Assembly: GCF_001695575.1 (NCBI RefSeq)
Contig: NZ_LUAX01000001.1
Coordinates: 1,364,001-1,428,000, forward strand
DNA: 64,000 bases
Reading direction: 5' to 3'
DNA from: Vibrio europaeus
GTDB lineage: Bacteria > Pseudomonadota > Gammaproteobacteria > Enterobacterales > Vibrionaceae
This document shows positions 52,788 to 63,815 of the stretch, piece by piece. The first letter of the stretch is position 1, and each line of letters begins with the position of its first letter. Below the pieces are notes generated by a model. The model was not told the origin of the DNA. It saw nothing but the letters and a program-made list of their open reading frames with translations, and searched no databases. A program made the position numbers and the translations under genes.

Positions 52788-55262
52788 TTAGCCATTGGCG
52801 AAATGATCCAAAATATCTTGATTGGTGACAATGCCTAAGTACTCTCCAGAGTCATTCACCACTAACCAAGGTGGCTTAATACCTGATTTAATGATTTCAC
52901 TCACTTTGGACACTTTAGACTGGAGTGATACGCTAAATACGTTGGTGCGCATCACTTGATTGAGCCGTTTACGACTGAGTGACTGATCTTTGCTTGTTTC
53001 TAATTTAGTGCCTAATGTGGGTGATAAATGGTAGTTCAGCTCTTCTCTACCAACAATACCAACACACACTTTTCGGTCGACGATGGGAATCACTTCTAGT
53101 CGGTATTGCTCAGAGTCGAACAAGGCTCTCGCTTTATCAAGTGTATCATCCGGTGCCAGCGTCGGGATATGGACTTGAGTAATGCTTAATATCCCAACTT
53201 GTCTTGCGTGCCCTGCGCTCGATAAAAAGCTTTCCAGTTTTTCATAGTATCCCCAGGCACTTTCTAACTCTTCAAAAGGCAGAGGTTTAGCAAAGTAATA
53301 ACCTTGAATGTAGTCGACACCTAAACCACAAACCACCTCTAGCTCATTGCGAGTTTCCACCCCTTCTGCGACGACTTGAACGTTCAAGGTATGAGCGAGT
53401 TGAGTGATCATTTTGACAATATAATACTTGTGCGAGCCTTCTTTGAGATCCTTGACGAACTCGCGGTCAATTTTGAGGATGTCGAAGTTACAATCACTCA
53501 AGTAGGCAAACGAACTATAGCCTGTGCCAAAATCATCAATGGCTACGCTAACCCCTCTGCGCCGGATATTTCGGATCAAACTTGATTGGCGTGATTCACT
53601 GTCAAAATACGCGCTCTCGGTTAATTCGATGGTGACGGTCTCGGGGCTAGAGGCATATTGATGCACCAGAGAGTCTGCACTTTGCAGTACTTCATCGACT
53701 TCGAGCTTAGTATTTAACGAGCGATTGATGGTCATCCCTAAGTTACGGCCAAAACGCTCTTGAATTTTCTTCAGGTCTTGCAACGCTTTTTTCCCTACGC
53801 ACCAGTCCAAATCAGACACCAAATCCAGATCCTCGGCAATCCTCACCATTTCTTGGGTATTGAGAATTTTTCCATTCTCATCTTTAAAGCGACTTAACGC
53901 CTCAAACTTCACGATGTCCCAGTTTTTTACATCAACAATCGGCTGATAATAGACTTCAACGGTTTGAGATTTAATTAGCTTCTCGGCCCACTCCTCTAGC
54001 TCTTTTCGACGTAATACTTCCTTATGCAGTGCGCCATGATAAAAGGTAATTTGCCCACGTTGCGCGCTAGATTGCTCAAGCATCGCCTGCACTGAGTGCG
54101 AGACTAATTTCTTCGGACTGTGAGTATCGTGCCCCAATACTGAGACGCCAACCCGGCCGTTTATGATCGCATTGTGGATGGTTTTACCCGCGTCGTGATT
54201 AAGCGTCGCGAAAAAACGTCGAATAGTTTGATGAATGAGCCGGATTTGCGACGGCCCTACGACCTTGTCGCACTCCAAACACGCAACGAAATGGTTACTA
54301 CCAAGATAGCCGACAAACTTGGCGACTTTGTTCTTATTCAGGTGTTCAGAGAGCATAGATTTCAACTCAAAGTCATCAACCTGCGAGAAATTAGGGTGAA
54401 ACGCAACCACCATACTGATATTAGGCTCTACGGCATCCATCCACTGGTTGGCTATGGTGCGGGTAAACTGCTTCTCTGTGGGCAATTGAGTGAGTAGCTC
54501 TACCCCACCAAGTTCCACATCCGCGATTCGGTAAAGATTGTTTGACAGGTCAAGATAGACACCAACATAGAATGTCCCTTCTACTAACTCTATCTTTTGC
54601 AGTGTTAGATCTTGAGGGTAGGTTTGACCTCGGGCACTTTGGATGAGCACGACGCCTGACCAACTGCCCTCTTGTTCTATTTGCTGCCAAATTTTGTGAT
54701 AAAACCCATCACTATGCTTTTCTGAATTAAGCAGGTCCATCGGTTGATTGACCAACTGTTTATTGGTGTAGTGGGTATGGGTAAGAAAGTAGTCATTGCA
54801 TGCCACGATCTTACGCGAACTATCAGCAAGCACTACCCCATGATGAGGATTATTAAATAGCTGTTCAAACAAAGCACTCAGCGTTGAAGTGGTGGCATGA
54901 ACAAACAGCAGCGGTGTGATGCTCCCTGTGACTGTGTAGCGATCTTGTCCTTGGAAAATCAGTTCAACGTAGCAACACTGGTCATCACTCAGTTGTAAAC
55001 AGCAGCAAAAACGCTGTTTACTACGAAGTCTCCCCGCCTCCGCTAACAGAGTAAGCAGCTCGGTTTGGTCGTGATAACTCATACAAGGCAGTAAAGCATT
55101 GCCCGTTAACGAGGGAAGTTCCGAATTTAAAATCTGCCCGCATAGGGCTTCATCGATAGTGAGTTGGTGATGCTCTATGTCCCACACCCAATCCAGTGTC
55201 TTGGCGACACCTGAATCTCCGTGGCTTGATGAAAGCTGAGCGGAACCTAACTCCCTATACAT
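52788..55262 (-). CDS. PAS-GGDEF(degenerate)-EAL-CBS cyclic-di-GMP phosphodiesterase
   Basis: The 824-residue protein has a PAS domain (about 125-245, FNNPHHGVVLADSSRKIVACNDYF), a degenerate GGDEF domain (GSNHF for GGDEF), an EAL domain (about 435-680) and a CBS pair at the C-terminus (about 690-820). EAL catalytic residues are present: EALSRF, TINRS, ELTES, IDDFGTGYSS, KIDREFV, VAEGVET. It should cleave cyclic di-GMP; the GGDEF part cannot be active as a cyclase. It is a close paralogue of the next gene, 53 bases upstream. Confidence 0.9.
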   Translation of the reverse strand: MYRELGSAQLSSSHGDSGVAKTLDWVWDIEHHQLTIDEALCGQILNSELPSLTGNALLPCMSYHDQTELLTLLAEAGRLRSKQRFCCCLQLSDDQCCYVELIFQGQDRYTVTGSITPLLFVHATTSTLSALFEQLFNNPHHGVVLADSSRKIVACNDYFLTHTHYTNKQLVNQPMDLLNSEKHSDGFYHKIWQQIEQEGSWSGVVLIQSARGQTYPQDLTLQKIELVEGTFYVGVYLDLSNNLYRIADVELGGVELLTQLPTEKQFTRTIANQWMDAVEPNISMVVAFHPNFSQVDDFELKSMLSEHLNKNKVAKFVGYLGSNHFVACLECDKVVGPSQIRLIHQTIRRFFATLNHDAGKTIHNAIINGRVGVSVLGHDTHSPKKLVSHSVQAMLEQSSAQRGQITFYHGALHKEVLRRKELEEWAEKLIKSQTVEVYYQPIVDVKNWDIVKFEALSRFKDENGKILNTQEMVRIAEDLDLVSDLDWCVGKKALQDLKKIQERFGRNLGMTINRSLNTKLEVDEVLQSADSLVHQYASSPETVTIELTESAYFDSESRQSSLIRNIRRRGVSVAIDDFGTGYSSFAYLSDCNFDILKIDREFVKDLKEGSHKYYIVKMITQLAHTLNVQVVAEGVETRNELEVVCGLGVDYIQGYYFAKPLPFEELESAWGYYEKLESFLSSAGHARQVGILSITQVHIPTLAPDDTLDKARALFDSEQYRLEVIPIVDRKVCVGIVGREELNYHLSPTLGTKLETSKDQSLSRKRLNQVMRTNVFSVSLQSKVSKVSEIIKSGIKPPWLVVNDSGEYLGIVTNQDILDHFANG

Positions 55263-55315
55263 AGGATCATCCTTTAGTTTAGTAATCCCTAGTATTAAAG
55301 TTAGAACAAGATCCC

Positions 55316-57781
55316 TTAAGTGACAGAATTATTATTAGCCAAGTACTCCATCACAGATTTTGAGCTCACAATGCCTTTGAACAACCCCTGTTCATCAACG
55401 AGTATCCAAGGAAATGGTGTTGCTTGTGCGACTAAGCGAGGGATCTCAGATTGTGGCGTATCCCAAGCAACCTTTGTTTTAACAGGCAACATCAGCCTAT
55501 TTGCAGGTTTGTGCCAATAAGCGTTCTCTTTATTCGATTCGAGATCGGTTCCCATATTAGGCGTTAAGTGAAGATTCATATTGGCTCTATCTATATAGCC
55601 AACACACACCTTGTCTTCTACCACGGGTAAGTAGTCGTTGAAGCCATCTGCGAAGTACTGATAGACCAAAGATAGAGGCTCACCAGCATCTACGTGATGG
55701 CTATGCTCGACAAGATGGACCATGGAATCGGCTTTCACTTGCGAAATAGTCGTTCGTAACTGGCAATAGTCAGTCACCTGTTTTAACTCTCTCAAAGGCA
55801 TGGGTTTAGAGAAGTAGTAACCTTGAATATAGTCCACTCCTAAGCTTGCCAAGATATGCAGCTCTTGCTCAGTTTCCACGCCTTCGGCGATCACCTCTAA
55901 ATCAAGGCGCTTGGCGAGTAGAATTAACGCCTGAACAATAAAGTACTGCCGTGACTCAAAGGTGATGTTCTGAATAAATGCTCTGTCTATTTTAAGAATG
56001 TCGAAGTAACACTCTTTGAGATAACGAAAAGACGCGCTCCCTGTACCAAAGTCATCCACCGCTATCTTGACACCAGCCTCTCTCAGTAATGACAGCACTT
56101 GCTTGTTTTTCTTGTCACTCTCAAAATAAGCACTCTCGGTAAACTCCAATGTAATAGACTCTGGGCTTACCCCTTCCTTATCGAGCACCATTGCGGCTCT
56201 TTGTAGGATTTGGTCAAGTTCAGTCGATGTTTTTAGTGAACGATTGACCGAAAGCTTAACGTGGTCACCAAACAGCCTTTGCAACTCTGCTAACTGCTCC
56301 AAAGCGCTAAGTAACACTAAGTCATCAAGCTGGACAACTCTGTCTAATTCTTCAACCACACCGACTAACTCTTGGGTTGTCGCTGCAAGGCCTTCTCTTG
56401 CTGGAAATCGGCACAGCGCCTCAAACTTGTCGATTCTATTTTTCTGTAGATCTACGATAGGTTGGAAATAGACATCAATTGCACCACTTTCTAAGCTTTC
56501 AACAACGTACTCTTCTAATGCCTTTTTCCTTTCAATTTGATTGTGAATCTGGCGGTCATAAAAGTTAATGCGGCGTGACTGACCTGAATGCAGTTCGAGT
56601 AACGCTTGATAGGCGTGAGAAACCAACTGGTTGGGGTTAGTAGCATCGACATCAAGCACAGACACGCCAGAAATACCCTCTTTCAGCGCGGTTGCGACGG
56701 GTGCTTGTGCGTGCTTAAAGCTATGGAACAACTTGGTGATAGAGCGACCTATATTTGTCACCACCTGAGTCGCTTGCTGAAAACTATAGGCTAGAGTGAC
56801 AACAAAGCAATCATGGCCGATGTATCCGCTACACAGCACTTTAGTATTGTCTTTTAAGTAGCTCGCGAACTGACGCTTAACCTCCTGAGTAGAGCCTTTA
56901 GGAAAATTGGGTTGCATCGCTAACACCACCACTCCTTGCCCTATTTCGGTATATCGGCACACTTCCGCAAGGTGGGTTATAAACGTCTCTTTACTCGGCA
57001 GTTGCGTTAAAAGGTCAATGCCTCCAGATTCAATATCCTCAATTCGGTCCAACGCTCCAGATAAATCCGACGAAAAGCCCACGTAATAATTGCTGCCATT
57101 ACCAGGGTTAACTTTATGTATTGTTAAGTCTTGTGGAAATACGGAACCGTCTGAACGCCGAGAGAGGATTGTGCCATTCCAGTAGCCAAAGTTGCTGAGT
57201 CTCTGCCACAGTTGTTGATAGTAGGCTTGGCTGTGCTTATCTGCATTAAAGATTTGTGTTTTGAGACCGACCAACTCATTTCTTAAATAGCCTGTCAAAT
57301 TTTCAAAATGATGATTGCAAGCTAATATTCGTGTCTCCGAGTCCGTCACTATGATTCCGTGGTGAGGATTTTCAAACACAGAATAGAATACTTCTGCGGC
57401 TTCATGGCGCGAAGCAATGTTCAAGCAAGGAGAGATTGTACCTTTTAGCTCAAACGCACTAACGCGCTCAATCACTATTTCGACATAGACAAATAAGCTG
57501 ACTGAGTTTAGCAAACAGCAATGGGTGTACGTTCGTTCCCCCGAGTCCAACGCAGCTTGAAAAGCGTTTTTAACGACCTTTCTTTGCGACTTTGGCAACA
57601 AATCAAACAACGCTTTTGCTGTTAGAGAACTTGATGGCTCTCCTACCAATAAACATTTTGCTTCGTCATCGCATTCAAATTCATGAGTTTTAAGATTTAA
57701 ATACCAATCATAAACCGAGTACTTAGGTTTGCGCCCTTCGACCCGCCTCTCATCAAGCCTTTCTTCTAATACTGTTGTCAT
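55316..57781 (-). CDS. PAS-GGDEF(degenerate)-EAL-CBS cyclic-di-GMP phosphodiesterase
   Basis: Same architecture and many shared segments with the gene just downstream: PAS (FENPHHGIIVTDSETRILACNHHF), GGDEF site decayed to GHDCF, EAL with EALCRF, SVNRS, EFTES, VDDFGTGSASF, KIDRAFI, VAEGVET, then CBS domains. I chose the ATG at 57781 (MTTVLEERL), not the TTG at 57805, giving 821 residues. The two genes are 53 bases apart and look like a tandem duplication that has since diverged. Confidence 0.9.
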   Translation of the reverse strand: MTTVLEERLDERRVEGRKPKYSVYDWYLNLKTHEFECDDEAKCLLVGEPSSSLTAKALFDLLPKSQRKVVKNAFQAALDSGERTYTHCCLLNSVSLFVYVEIVIERVSAFELKGTISPCLNIASRHEAAEVFYSVFENPHHGIIVTDSETRILACNHHFENLTGYLRNELVGLKTQIFNADKHSQAYYQQLWQRLSNFGYWNGTILSRRSDGSVFPQDLTIHKVNPGNGSNYYVGFSSDLSGALDRIEDIESGGIDLLTQLPSKETFITHLAEVCRYTEIGQGVVVLAMQPNFPKGSTQEVKRQFASYLKDNTKVLCSGYIGHDCFVVTLAYSFQQATQVVTNIGRSITKLFHSFKHAQAPVATALKEGISGVSVLDVDATNPNQLVSHAYQALLELHSGQSRRINFYDRQIHNQIERKKALEEYVVESLESGAIDVYFQPIVDLQKNRIDKFEALCRFPAREGLAATTQELVGVVEELDRVVQLDDLVLLSALEQLAELQRLFGDHVKLSVNRSLKTSTELDQILQRAAMVLDKEGVSPESITLEFTESAYFESDKKNKQVLSLLREAGVKIAVDDFGTGSASFRYLKECYFDILKIDRAFIQNITFESRQYFIVQALILLAKRLDLEVIAEGVETEQELHILASLGVDYIQGYYFSKPMPLRELKQVTDYCQLRTTISQVKADSMVHLVEHSHHVDAGEPLSLVYQYFADGFNDYLPVVEDKVCVGYIDRANMNLHLTPNMGTDLESNKENAYWHKPANRLMLPVKTKVAWDTPQSEIPRLVAQATPFPWILVDEQGLFKGIVSSKSVMEYLANNNSVT

Positions 57782-57987
57782 GATAACCAACCAACGCCAT
57801 AACAATAATATGCATATTATAGGTCATTGAGCGGCATATGATCGTTACTCATTTAACACTTTAGTACCACGTATCCTTCCTATCACTGATTAAGGCAAAT
57901 TTTGTCGAAATAACCAGAATCATATTGAGGTAGATAGTCATCGTCCAAGCCGCTATAATTCGCGCTCCCTGGAACAGAGAACAAAAT

Positions 57988-60282
57988 ATGTACAGCAATA
58001 TCACTCCTATTCATGAGCATAAAAAATACTGGGCAGAATGCTATGGCACTGCGCCATTTCTACCAACAAATCGTAAAGAAATGGATGCTTTAGGATGGGA
58101 TAGCTGTGACATTATTATTGTAACGGGTGACGCTTATGTTGATCACCCAAGCTTTGGTATGGCGATTATTGGCCGCTTGCTCGAAGCACAAGGGTTTCGT
58201 GTTGGCATCATTTCTCAACCAGAATGGAACAACAAAGACGCGTTTACCGCCCTCGGTAAACCAAATTTGTTCTTCGGTATTACTGCAGGCAACATGGACT
58301 CAATGATCAACCGCTACACCGCGGATAGAAAGTTGCGCCATGATGATGCTTACACACCGAATAATGAAGGGGGCAAACGACCAGATCGTGCAACTTTAGT
58401 TTATTCGCAGCGTTGTCGCGAAGCCTACAAAGGCATCCCTATTGTATTGGGTGGTATTGAAGCAAGCCTGCGTCGCCTTGCTCATTATGATTACTGGTCA
58501 GATAAAGTACGTCGCTCTGTTCTATTCGATGCAAAAGCCGACATTCTTCTATTTGGTAACGCCGAGCGAGCGCTTGTTGAAGTTGCCCATCGCTTAGCAG
58601 ATGGCGAAGATATTGCCTCCCTAACCGATATTCGTGGTACAGCGGTCAATCTCGCAGCGGCTCCAGAAGGCTACAATGTGATTGATTCTTCTCGCATAGA
58701 GAAACCACGCAAAGAAGCATTTATTCCGCCAAACCCTTACGCGGTTGAAGAGCAATGTGACACAAAAGCCAAAGCAGAAGAGACTGAAGCGAAACCTATT
58801 ACCATTCGCCCGTCACGCCATGATGCAGCAACAACCGCGGTACGCATTCCTCCGTTTGAAAAGCTGAACAACGACCGGATTCTTTACGCGCACGCTAGCC
58901 GAATCATGCACCTAGAGACCAACCCATACTCGGGTCGCGCGCTTATTCAACGTCACGGTGATCGCGAACTGTGGGTTAACCAAGCCCCAATCCCATTGTC
59001 TACTGAAGAGATGGACTATGTATTTGGCTTCCCCTATGCGCGTGTGCCTCACCCTATGTATGGCAAAGCGAAGATCCCTGCTTACGACATGATTAAAACC
59101 TCGGTTAACATCATGCGTGGCTGTTTTGGTGGTTGTTCATTCTGTTCGATCACTGAACACGAAGGTCGCATCATTCAGAACCGCTCTAAAGAATCGATTT
59201 TGACTGAGCTTGAAGAGATTCGCGACAAAGTACCTGGCTTCACTGGCACGATCTCCGACCTTGGCGGCCCAACCGCCAATATGTATCGTCTTGGCTGTAG
59301 TGATCCAAAAGCAGAAGCAAACTGTCGTCGCCCATCGTGTGTCTTCCCAGGTATCTGTAATAAACTCAATACCGACCACAAACACACCATCGATCTGTAT
59401 CGAGAAGCACGTAAAGTGGATGGCATTAAGAAAGTCATGATCGCTTCGGGCGTACGATACGATTTAGCGATTGAATCACCAGAGTACGTTAAAGAGTTGG
59501 TGACTCACCACGTTGGCGGCTACTTGAAGATTGCTCCAGAGCACACTGAAAAAGGCCCACTGGATCTGATGATGAAGCCGGGCATGGGCACCTATGATCG
59601 CTTCAAAGAAATGTTTGAGAAGTACAGTGCCGAAGCAGGTAAAAAGCAGTACTTAATTCCTTACTTTATCTCTGCGCACCCGGGGACTGAAGATGAAGAC
59701 ATGTTGAACTTGGCACTATGGCTGAAGAAGAACAGCTTTGAGTGTGACCAAGTACAGAACTTCTACCCATCACCGATGTGTAATGCGACCTCTATGTATT
59801 ACTCAGAGACTAACCCTCTCAAACGTGTGAAATACAAGAAGCGTGAAGAAGTACCTGTGGCTAAAGGTGAACGCCAGCGCAGAGTGCACAAAGCCTTACT
59901 ACGTTACCATGATCCAGCTAACTGGCCGCTCATTCGTGAAGCGCTAATTAACATGGGTAAAAAGCACCTTATTGGCGATAAATCTAGCTGCTTAGTCCCT
60001 GCTGAAGATGTCGATGCTAAAACACCAGCTCAACGCCGTAAGTCTGGTCGTCATGGCTCACAACGTTTTGCAACCAAGCATACCAAGAGCCAGCCTGGTT
60101 TTGAAAAAATGCACGGCGATAACAAAGGTAAAGGCAAAAACGGCAACGCTAAAGGAAGTAACGGCGGACAAGCATCTCGTGGTGGAAAACCCAACGGTAA
60201 ACCGACCAACAGTCGCGGCGGGAAGCCAACGGGTAATGGTTCGGGCAAGCCACCAGCGGCACGCAAACCTAAACGCCGTTAA
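57988..60282 (+). CDS. YgiQ-family radical SAM protein
   Basis: The 764-residue protein has the YgiQ N-terminal domain ([22 protein letters not shown] region), the radical SAM iron-sulfur site C379-x3-C383-x2-C386 in [12 protein letters not shown], and a low-complexity Gly/Lys/Asn-rich tail (about 690-764, with repeated GGKP and GNGK units) that is basic and could bind nucleic acid. The reaction is not known. Start at ATG 57988, preceded by AGAG. Confidence 0.92.
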   Translation: MYSNITPIHEHKKYWAECYGTAPFLPTNRKEMDALGWDSCDIIIVTGDAYVDHPSFGMAIIGRLLEAQGFRVGIISQPEWNNKDAFTALGKPNLFFGITAGNMDSMINRYTADRKLRHDDAYTPNNEGGKRPDRATLVYSQRCREAYKGIPIVLGGIEASLRRLAHYDYWSDKVRRSVLFDAKADILLFGNAERALVEVAHRLADGEDIASLTDIRGTAVNLAAAPEGYNVIDSSRIEKPRKEAFIPPNPYAVEEQCDTKAKAEETEAKPITIRPSRHDAATTAVRIPPFEKLNNDRILYAHASRIMHLETNPYSGRALIQRHGDRELWVNQAPIPLSTEEMDYVFGFPYARVPHPMYGKAKIPAYDMIKTSVNIMRGCFGGCSFCSITEHEGRIIQNRSKESILTELEEIRDKVPGFTGTISDLGGPTANMYRLGCSDPKAEANCRRPSCVFPGICNKLNTDHKHTIDLYREARKVDGIKKVMIASGVRYDLAIESPEYVKELVTHHVGGYLKIAPEHTEKGPLDLMMKPGMGTYDRFKEMFEKYSAEAGKKQYLIPYFISAHPGTEDEDMLNLALWLKKNSFECDQVQNFYPSPMCNATSMYYSETNPLKRVKYKKREEVPVAKGERQRRVHKALLRYHDPANWPLIREALINMGKKHLIGDKSSCLVPAEDVDAKTPAQRRKSGRHGSQRFATKHTKSQPGFEKMHGDNKGKGKNGNAKGSNGGQASRGGKPNGKPTNSRGGKPTGNGSGKPPAARKPKRR

Positions 60283-60299
60283 CGCCCAATGACTTATCT

Positions 60300-60332
60300 A
60301 AAATCGCAGCTAATCCGCTGCGATTTTTTTTT
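60300..60332. terminator. Bidirectional terminator after the YgiQ-type gene
   Basis: AATCGCAGC, TAATCC, GCTGCGATT followed by seven T. It overlaps the stop codon of the leftward EAL gene. Confidence 0.85.
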
Positions 60333-61944
60333 GCGCTTCAACCAAGTAAACCGTGAACTCGTGAGCAGGTAGCGGCTTACTAAAGTAATAGCCTTGGATA
60401 TACTCGACCTGTTTGGCTTTGGCATAAATCAGTTGTTCAAGCGTCTCTACCCCTTCTGCAACCACTGGTTTGTTCATATTGGTTGCTAATGATGCAATGG
60501 AATTGAACACGGTTTGCAATTTAGAGTCTTCGACCACATTAGTCACAAAAGCGCGGTCAATCTTAATTTCATCAAAACTCAATCGACATAAATAGCTCAA
60601 ACTCGAAAAACCGGTGCCAAAATCATCTATGGAGACTCTAAAGCCGAGTTTTTGCAACCTCTCTAGCGTTTGGTTAACGTAGTTAAAGTTATCGATCAAA
60701 GCCGACTCGGTCAGCTCCAACTTGATTTGTGATGGGTAAAGGTGGTTATCAGTGATTGCCTTAACTAACTTGTCAGTAAACTCGACATCGAGAATTTCTA
60801 CTACGCTGATATTTAGCGCAAACAGTAGCTCCATAGTATCTATGCCTTGCTGTTCCAAAATGCTGACTAATTTGCCGAGCTGAACAATGTTAAACTGCGT
60901 GAGTGTGCCTATATCGCCAATTTTTTCCGCGATGGGAATAAACTCTTCTGGTGAAACAAACTGGCCGTTCGGCGTCCAACGGATTAAGCATTCTGCACCT
61001 GCGACGTCTTCTGTCTCAGCATCATGAATCGGTTGAAACACGACGTGAAAATCTTGCTCTAATTGGCCTTTGTTTAAAGCAGCGCGAAACTCCATTTCTA
61101 GATTGTTCTGATGTTCGATTTGTTTGGCTAACTCTTCTTGAAACTCAGCTAAACGGACTCGCTCAGTCAAGACATCCAGTATCGCCATCTCCGCTTTATT
61201 TAAGCTCTGTTCATGCGAATCACCTTCTTTTTCTACGTAGTAACCTAGCGCAACATTGCTGAAAAAATGACGTTGATTGAAGTGGAATGGTTCATTAAGC
61301 AGAGCGTAAAAACGCTCAATGTTAAACGGAGTGCCTGGCGGGATAAAAATATTAAAGCTATCGGTAGAATGCTTACTGCAAATTGCACTGTCTATTTCGC
61401 TGACCACTCGTGCCAGGATTTCCATAAACACCAGGTTCGCCACTGCTGCACCCCATATCTCGTTGATCCGCTGATAGTTGCAAATCCGCACGCAACACAC
61501 TGTGCCTTGTTGATACTCTTGGTTAATGCGCGACAAAAATGCTTCTCGATAAAGTAATCCTGTATGAGGGTCTAACATCGACAGCTGATTGTTAAGTCGC
61601 CTTGCCGCCACCAGCTCTCCAACATCAATGAGGTAGAGGATAAAGTAATCTTTGTAGCGAATCAGATAGAGTTTCGCCCACTCAATGTTTTTGTCTGGAT
61701 AACTTAACCCGACTTCAAGTTCATACTCTTGACCTGAGGCCACCACATCAATAAGTTGCTGCTCTAGCGCCACGGGATTAAACGCTTCATCAATAAAACT
61801 GACATTGGCATCAAACAGAGAACTTCCTTGAGTCACACGAAACAGCTCGGCGGCTTGTTTGGAAAGCTGTAAAACGTTTAATCTTTCATCCACAATCACG
61901 TAGGCGATACGCATTGCTTCTATATGATCATTTAAGTTCTTCAT
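60310..61944 (-). CDS. PAS-GGDEF-like-EAL protein linked to chemotaxis genes
   Basis: The 544-residue protein has a PAS-like N-terminus (about 10-110), a GGDEF-like domain without a GGDEF motif (about 130-270), and an EAL domain (about 285-540). The EAL motif itself reads ECL (AECLIRW); other key residues are there: ELTESAL, IDDFGTGFSS, KIDRAFV, VAEGVET. It is probably an active phosphodiesterase. Its ATG overlaps the cheB stop by four bases, so it is made together with the chemotaxis proteins. Confidence 0.88.
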   Translation of the reverse strand: MKNLNDHIEAMRIAYVIVDERLNVLQLSKQAAELFRVTQGSSLFDANVSFIDEAFNPVALEQQLIDVVASGQEYELEVGLSYPDKNIEWAKLYLIRYKDYFILYLIDVGELVAARRLNNQLSMLDPHTGLLYREAFLSRINQEYQQGTVCCVRICNYQRINEIWGAAVANLVFMEILARVVSEIDSAICSKHSTDSFNIFIPPGTPFNIERFYALLNEPFHFNQRHFFSNVALGYYVEKEGDSHEQSLNKAEMAILDVLTERVRLAEFQEELAKQIEHQNNLEMEFRAALNKGQLEQDFHVVFQPIHDAETEDVAGAECLIRWTPNGQFVSPEEFIPIAEKIGDIGTLTQFNIVQLGKLVSILEQQGIDTMELLFALNISVVEILDVEFTDKLVKAITDNHLYPSQIKLELTESALIDNFNYVNQTLERLQKLGFRVSIDDFGTGFSSLSYLCRLSFDEIKIDRAFVTNVVEDSKLQTVFNSIASLATNMNKPVVAEGVETLEQLIYAKAKQVEYIQGYYFSKPLPAHEFTVYLVEAQKKIAAD

Positions 61945-63014
61945 CGCTGCTCCAAATATTTCTGTACCTGATAAGGCAATAGCTCTAGCGCGTAGCTAGC
62001 ACTAACACCGCCTCTATCAATCGCTTCTCTAGGCATACCGTAGACTAAGCAGCTCGCTTCATTCTGGGCAAACGTCTTTGCTCCCGTCTTATACATTTCG
62101 AGCATGCCTTGGGCACCATCATCGCCCATACCAGTCAAAATTACCCCGATCGCATTTTCCCCCGCTTCTTGCGCCGCCGAGCGAAACAAAACATCGACCG
62201 AAGGTTTATGCCTAGAGACCAAAGGTCCCTGTTTTAATTCTAGGAAATATTGCTGGTTTCGACATTTGAGCACAGTGTGAATCGAACCCGGTGCTATGTA
62301 GACCCAGCCTCTTTGCAACTGTGCGCCATCTTCTGCTTCGACAACATGCTGTGATACTTCGTGATTGAGCCTTAATGCAAACGCTTGGGTAAACTTTTCC
62401 GGCATATGCTGCACGATGACGATCGGTGCGGTGTCGGCAGGTGTCAAAGAGAGAAAATGCCGAATCGCTTCAGTGCCCCCTGTCGATGCTCCAATTAATA
62501 TCACCTTGTCCTTTGACTTAACCGGATGCGAGAGTGAAGGCTTCAACACCACATCAGCACTGTTTTTCAATCGGTAGCTTTTGTCGCCTAAATATTTGAG
62601 TGGTTTAACTCTAAGTTTTGCCGCTTGTTTTAAAGCACACAGAATCGCGTCAACTTCTTTTGAATGAAGATAGTCAGTCAGTTGAGATTGAGGTTTATTG
62701 ATCACTTCAATCGCCCCAGACGATAAGGCTTCTAAACTCAGATGCGGATCCGCTTCCGTTTTAGCCGAGCAGATAATGGTAGGTGTTGGTCGCGTCGACA
62801 TAATTTGACGCAAAAATACAATGCCATCCATTTTAGGCATGACGATGTCGAGGAGGATAACATCGGGCCAACATTTTTCCATTTTACGATAGGCGATAAT
62901 CGGATCTGGTGCGACACCCACTACTTTAAGTTGCGGGTCTCTGTCGATCACCTCTCCGAGCACTTGGCGCATCACGGCGGAGTCATCGACAATAAAAACG
63001 CCTACCTTACTCAT
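61941..63014 (-). CDS. cheB: Chemotaxis methylesterase CheB
   Basis: CheB removes methyl groups from chemoreceptors once phosphorylated. The 357-residue protein has a receiver domain (phospho-acceptor D56 in VILLDIVMPKMDG; acidic pair D10-D11), a linker, and the esterase domain with active Ser177 in GASTGGTEA, then VQHMPEKFT and GMGDDGAQGM. It overlaps cheR by four bases. Confidence 0.96.
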   Translation of the reverse strand: MSKVGVFIVDDSAVMRQVLGEVIDRDPQLKVVGVAPDPIIAYRKMEKCWPDVILLDIVMPKMDGIVFLRQIMSTRPTPTIICSAKTEADPHLSLEALSSGAIEVINKPQSQLTDYLHSKEVDAILCALKQAAKLRVKPLKYLGDKSYRLKNSADVVLKPSLSHPVKSKDKVILIGASTGGTEAIRHFLSLTPADTAPIVIVQHMPEKFTQAFALRLNHEVSQHVVEAEDGAQLQRGWVYIAPGSIHTVLKCRNQQYFLELKQGPLVSRHKPSVDVLFRSAAQEAGENAIGVILTGMGDDGAQGMLEMYKTGAKTFAQNEASCLVYGMPREAIDRGGVSASYALELLPYQVQKYLEQR

Positions 63015-63814
63015 GCTGTCACCTTACGATAAACGCAATTTTCGACCATCTTCATTCTTGGATGCGCCTTAATCACGTTTTCACTGTGACCTAAAAAAAG
63101 ATATCCACCATCCGATAAGTGCTTGATCACGTTATCGATAATGATCTTTTGTCGCGCGACATCAAAATAGATCAGCACATTACGGAGAAAGATGGCATCA
63201 AAGCTCAATTCTGTTTTAGGAGTGAGGAGGTTTTCGCAAGCAAAGTGGCAGTATCGGCGCAGCGCTTGGCTAATAGTGAACGTTCCTTGGAATGCACCCA
63301 CCCCTTTTAAGCAGTATTGGCGGCGATAGTCACTAGGGATTTGTTCCGCGAGAACCATGTCATACTGGCACTTTATCGCATGGTGGATAGCGACATCAGA
63401 CACATCTGAACCAAACACCGACCACTTAGACGAGCCAAGCTGTTGTTCCAATACCATAGCTAAGCTGTAAGCTTCTTCCCCTGTAGAACAAGCTGCGCTC
63501 CAAACTTTAAAAGGTTTGGCCCTGCGAAAGCCGACAAGCAGTTTCGCTAGCTGATCGTATTGCACCGACTCTCGAAAGAAGCGCGTCTCGTGAGTGGTTA
63601 ATCGATCAATAAAGCAATGAAGTTCCTCTTGATGCTCCTGTGACATTAACACCTTTAAGTAATCATCAAACGTCTCACTGTGTGTGGCTTTTAATCGAGA
63701 TGTTAACCGGCTTTCGACCATGACACGCTTGTGCTCACCAAGATGAATGCCAGTGCAATGCTCCATGATCGACTGAATTGAGCGAAACTGTACAGAGGTT
63801 ATGGTCGCATTCAT
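63011..63814 (-). CDS. cheR: Chemotaxis methyltransferase CheR
   Basis: CheR methylates chemoreceptor glutamates using S-adenosylmethionine. The 267-residue protein has the N-terminal helical domain, the TTHETRFFRE motif, the SAM site in VWSAACSTGEEAYSLAM, and IFLRNVLIYFDVARQ. It starts just after the end of cheW and is coupled to cheB. Confidence 0.96.
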   Translation of the reverse strand: MNATITSVQFRSIQSIMEHCTGIHLGEHKRVMVESRLTSRLKATHSETFDDYLKVLMSQEHQEELHCFIDRLTTHETRFFRESVQYDQLAKLLVGFRRAKPFKVWSAACSTGEEAYSLAMVLEQQLGSSKWSVFGSDVSDVAIHHAIKCQYDMVLAEQIPSDYRRQYCLKGVGAFQGTFTISQALRRYCHFACENLLTPKTELSFDAIFLRNVLIYFDVARQKIIIDNVIKHLSDGGYLFLGHSENVIKAHPRMKMVENCVYRKVTA

Positions 63815-63815
63815 A

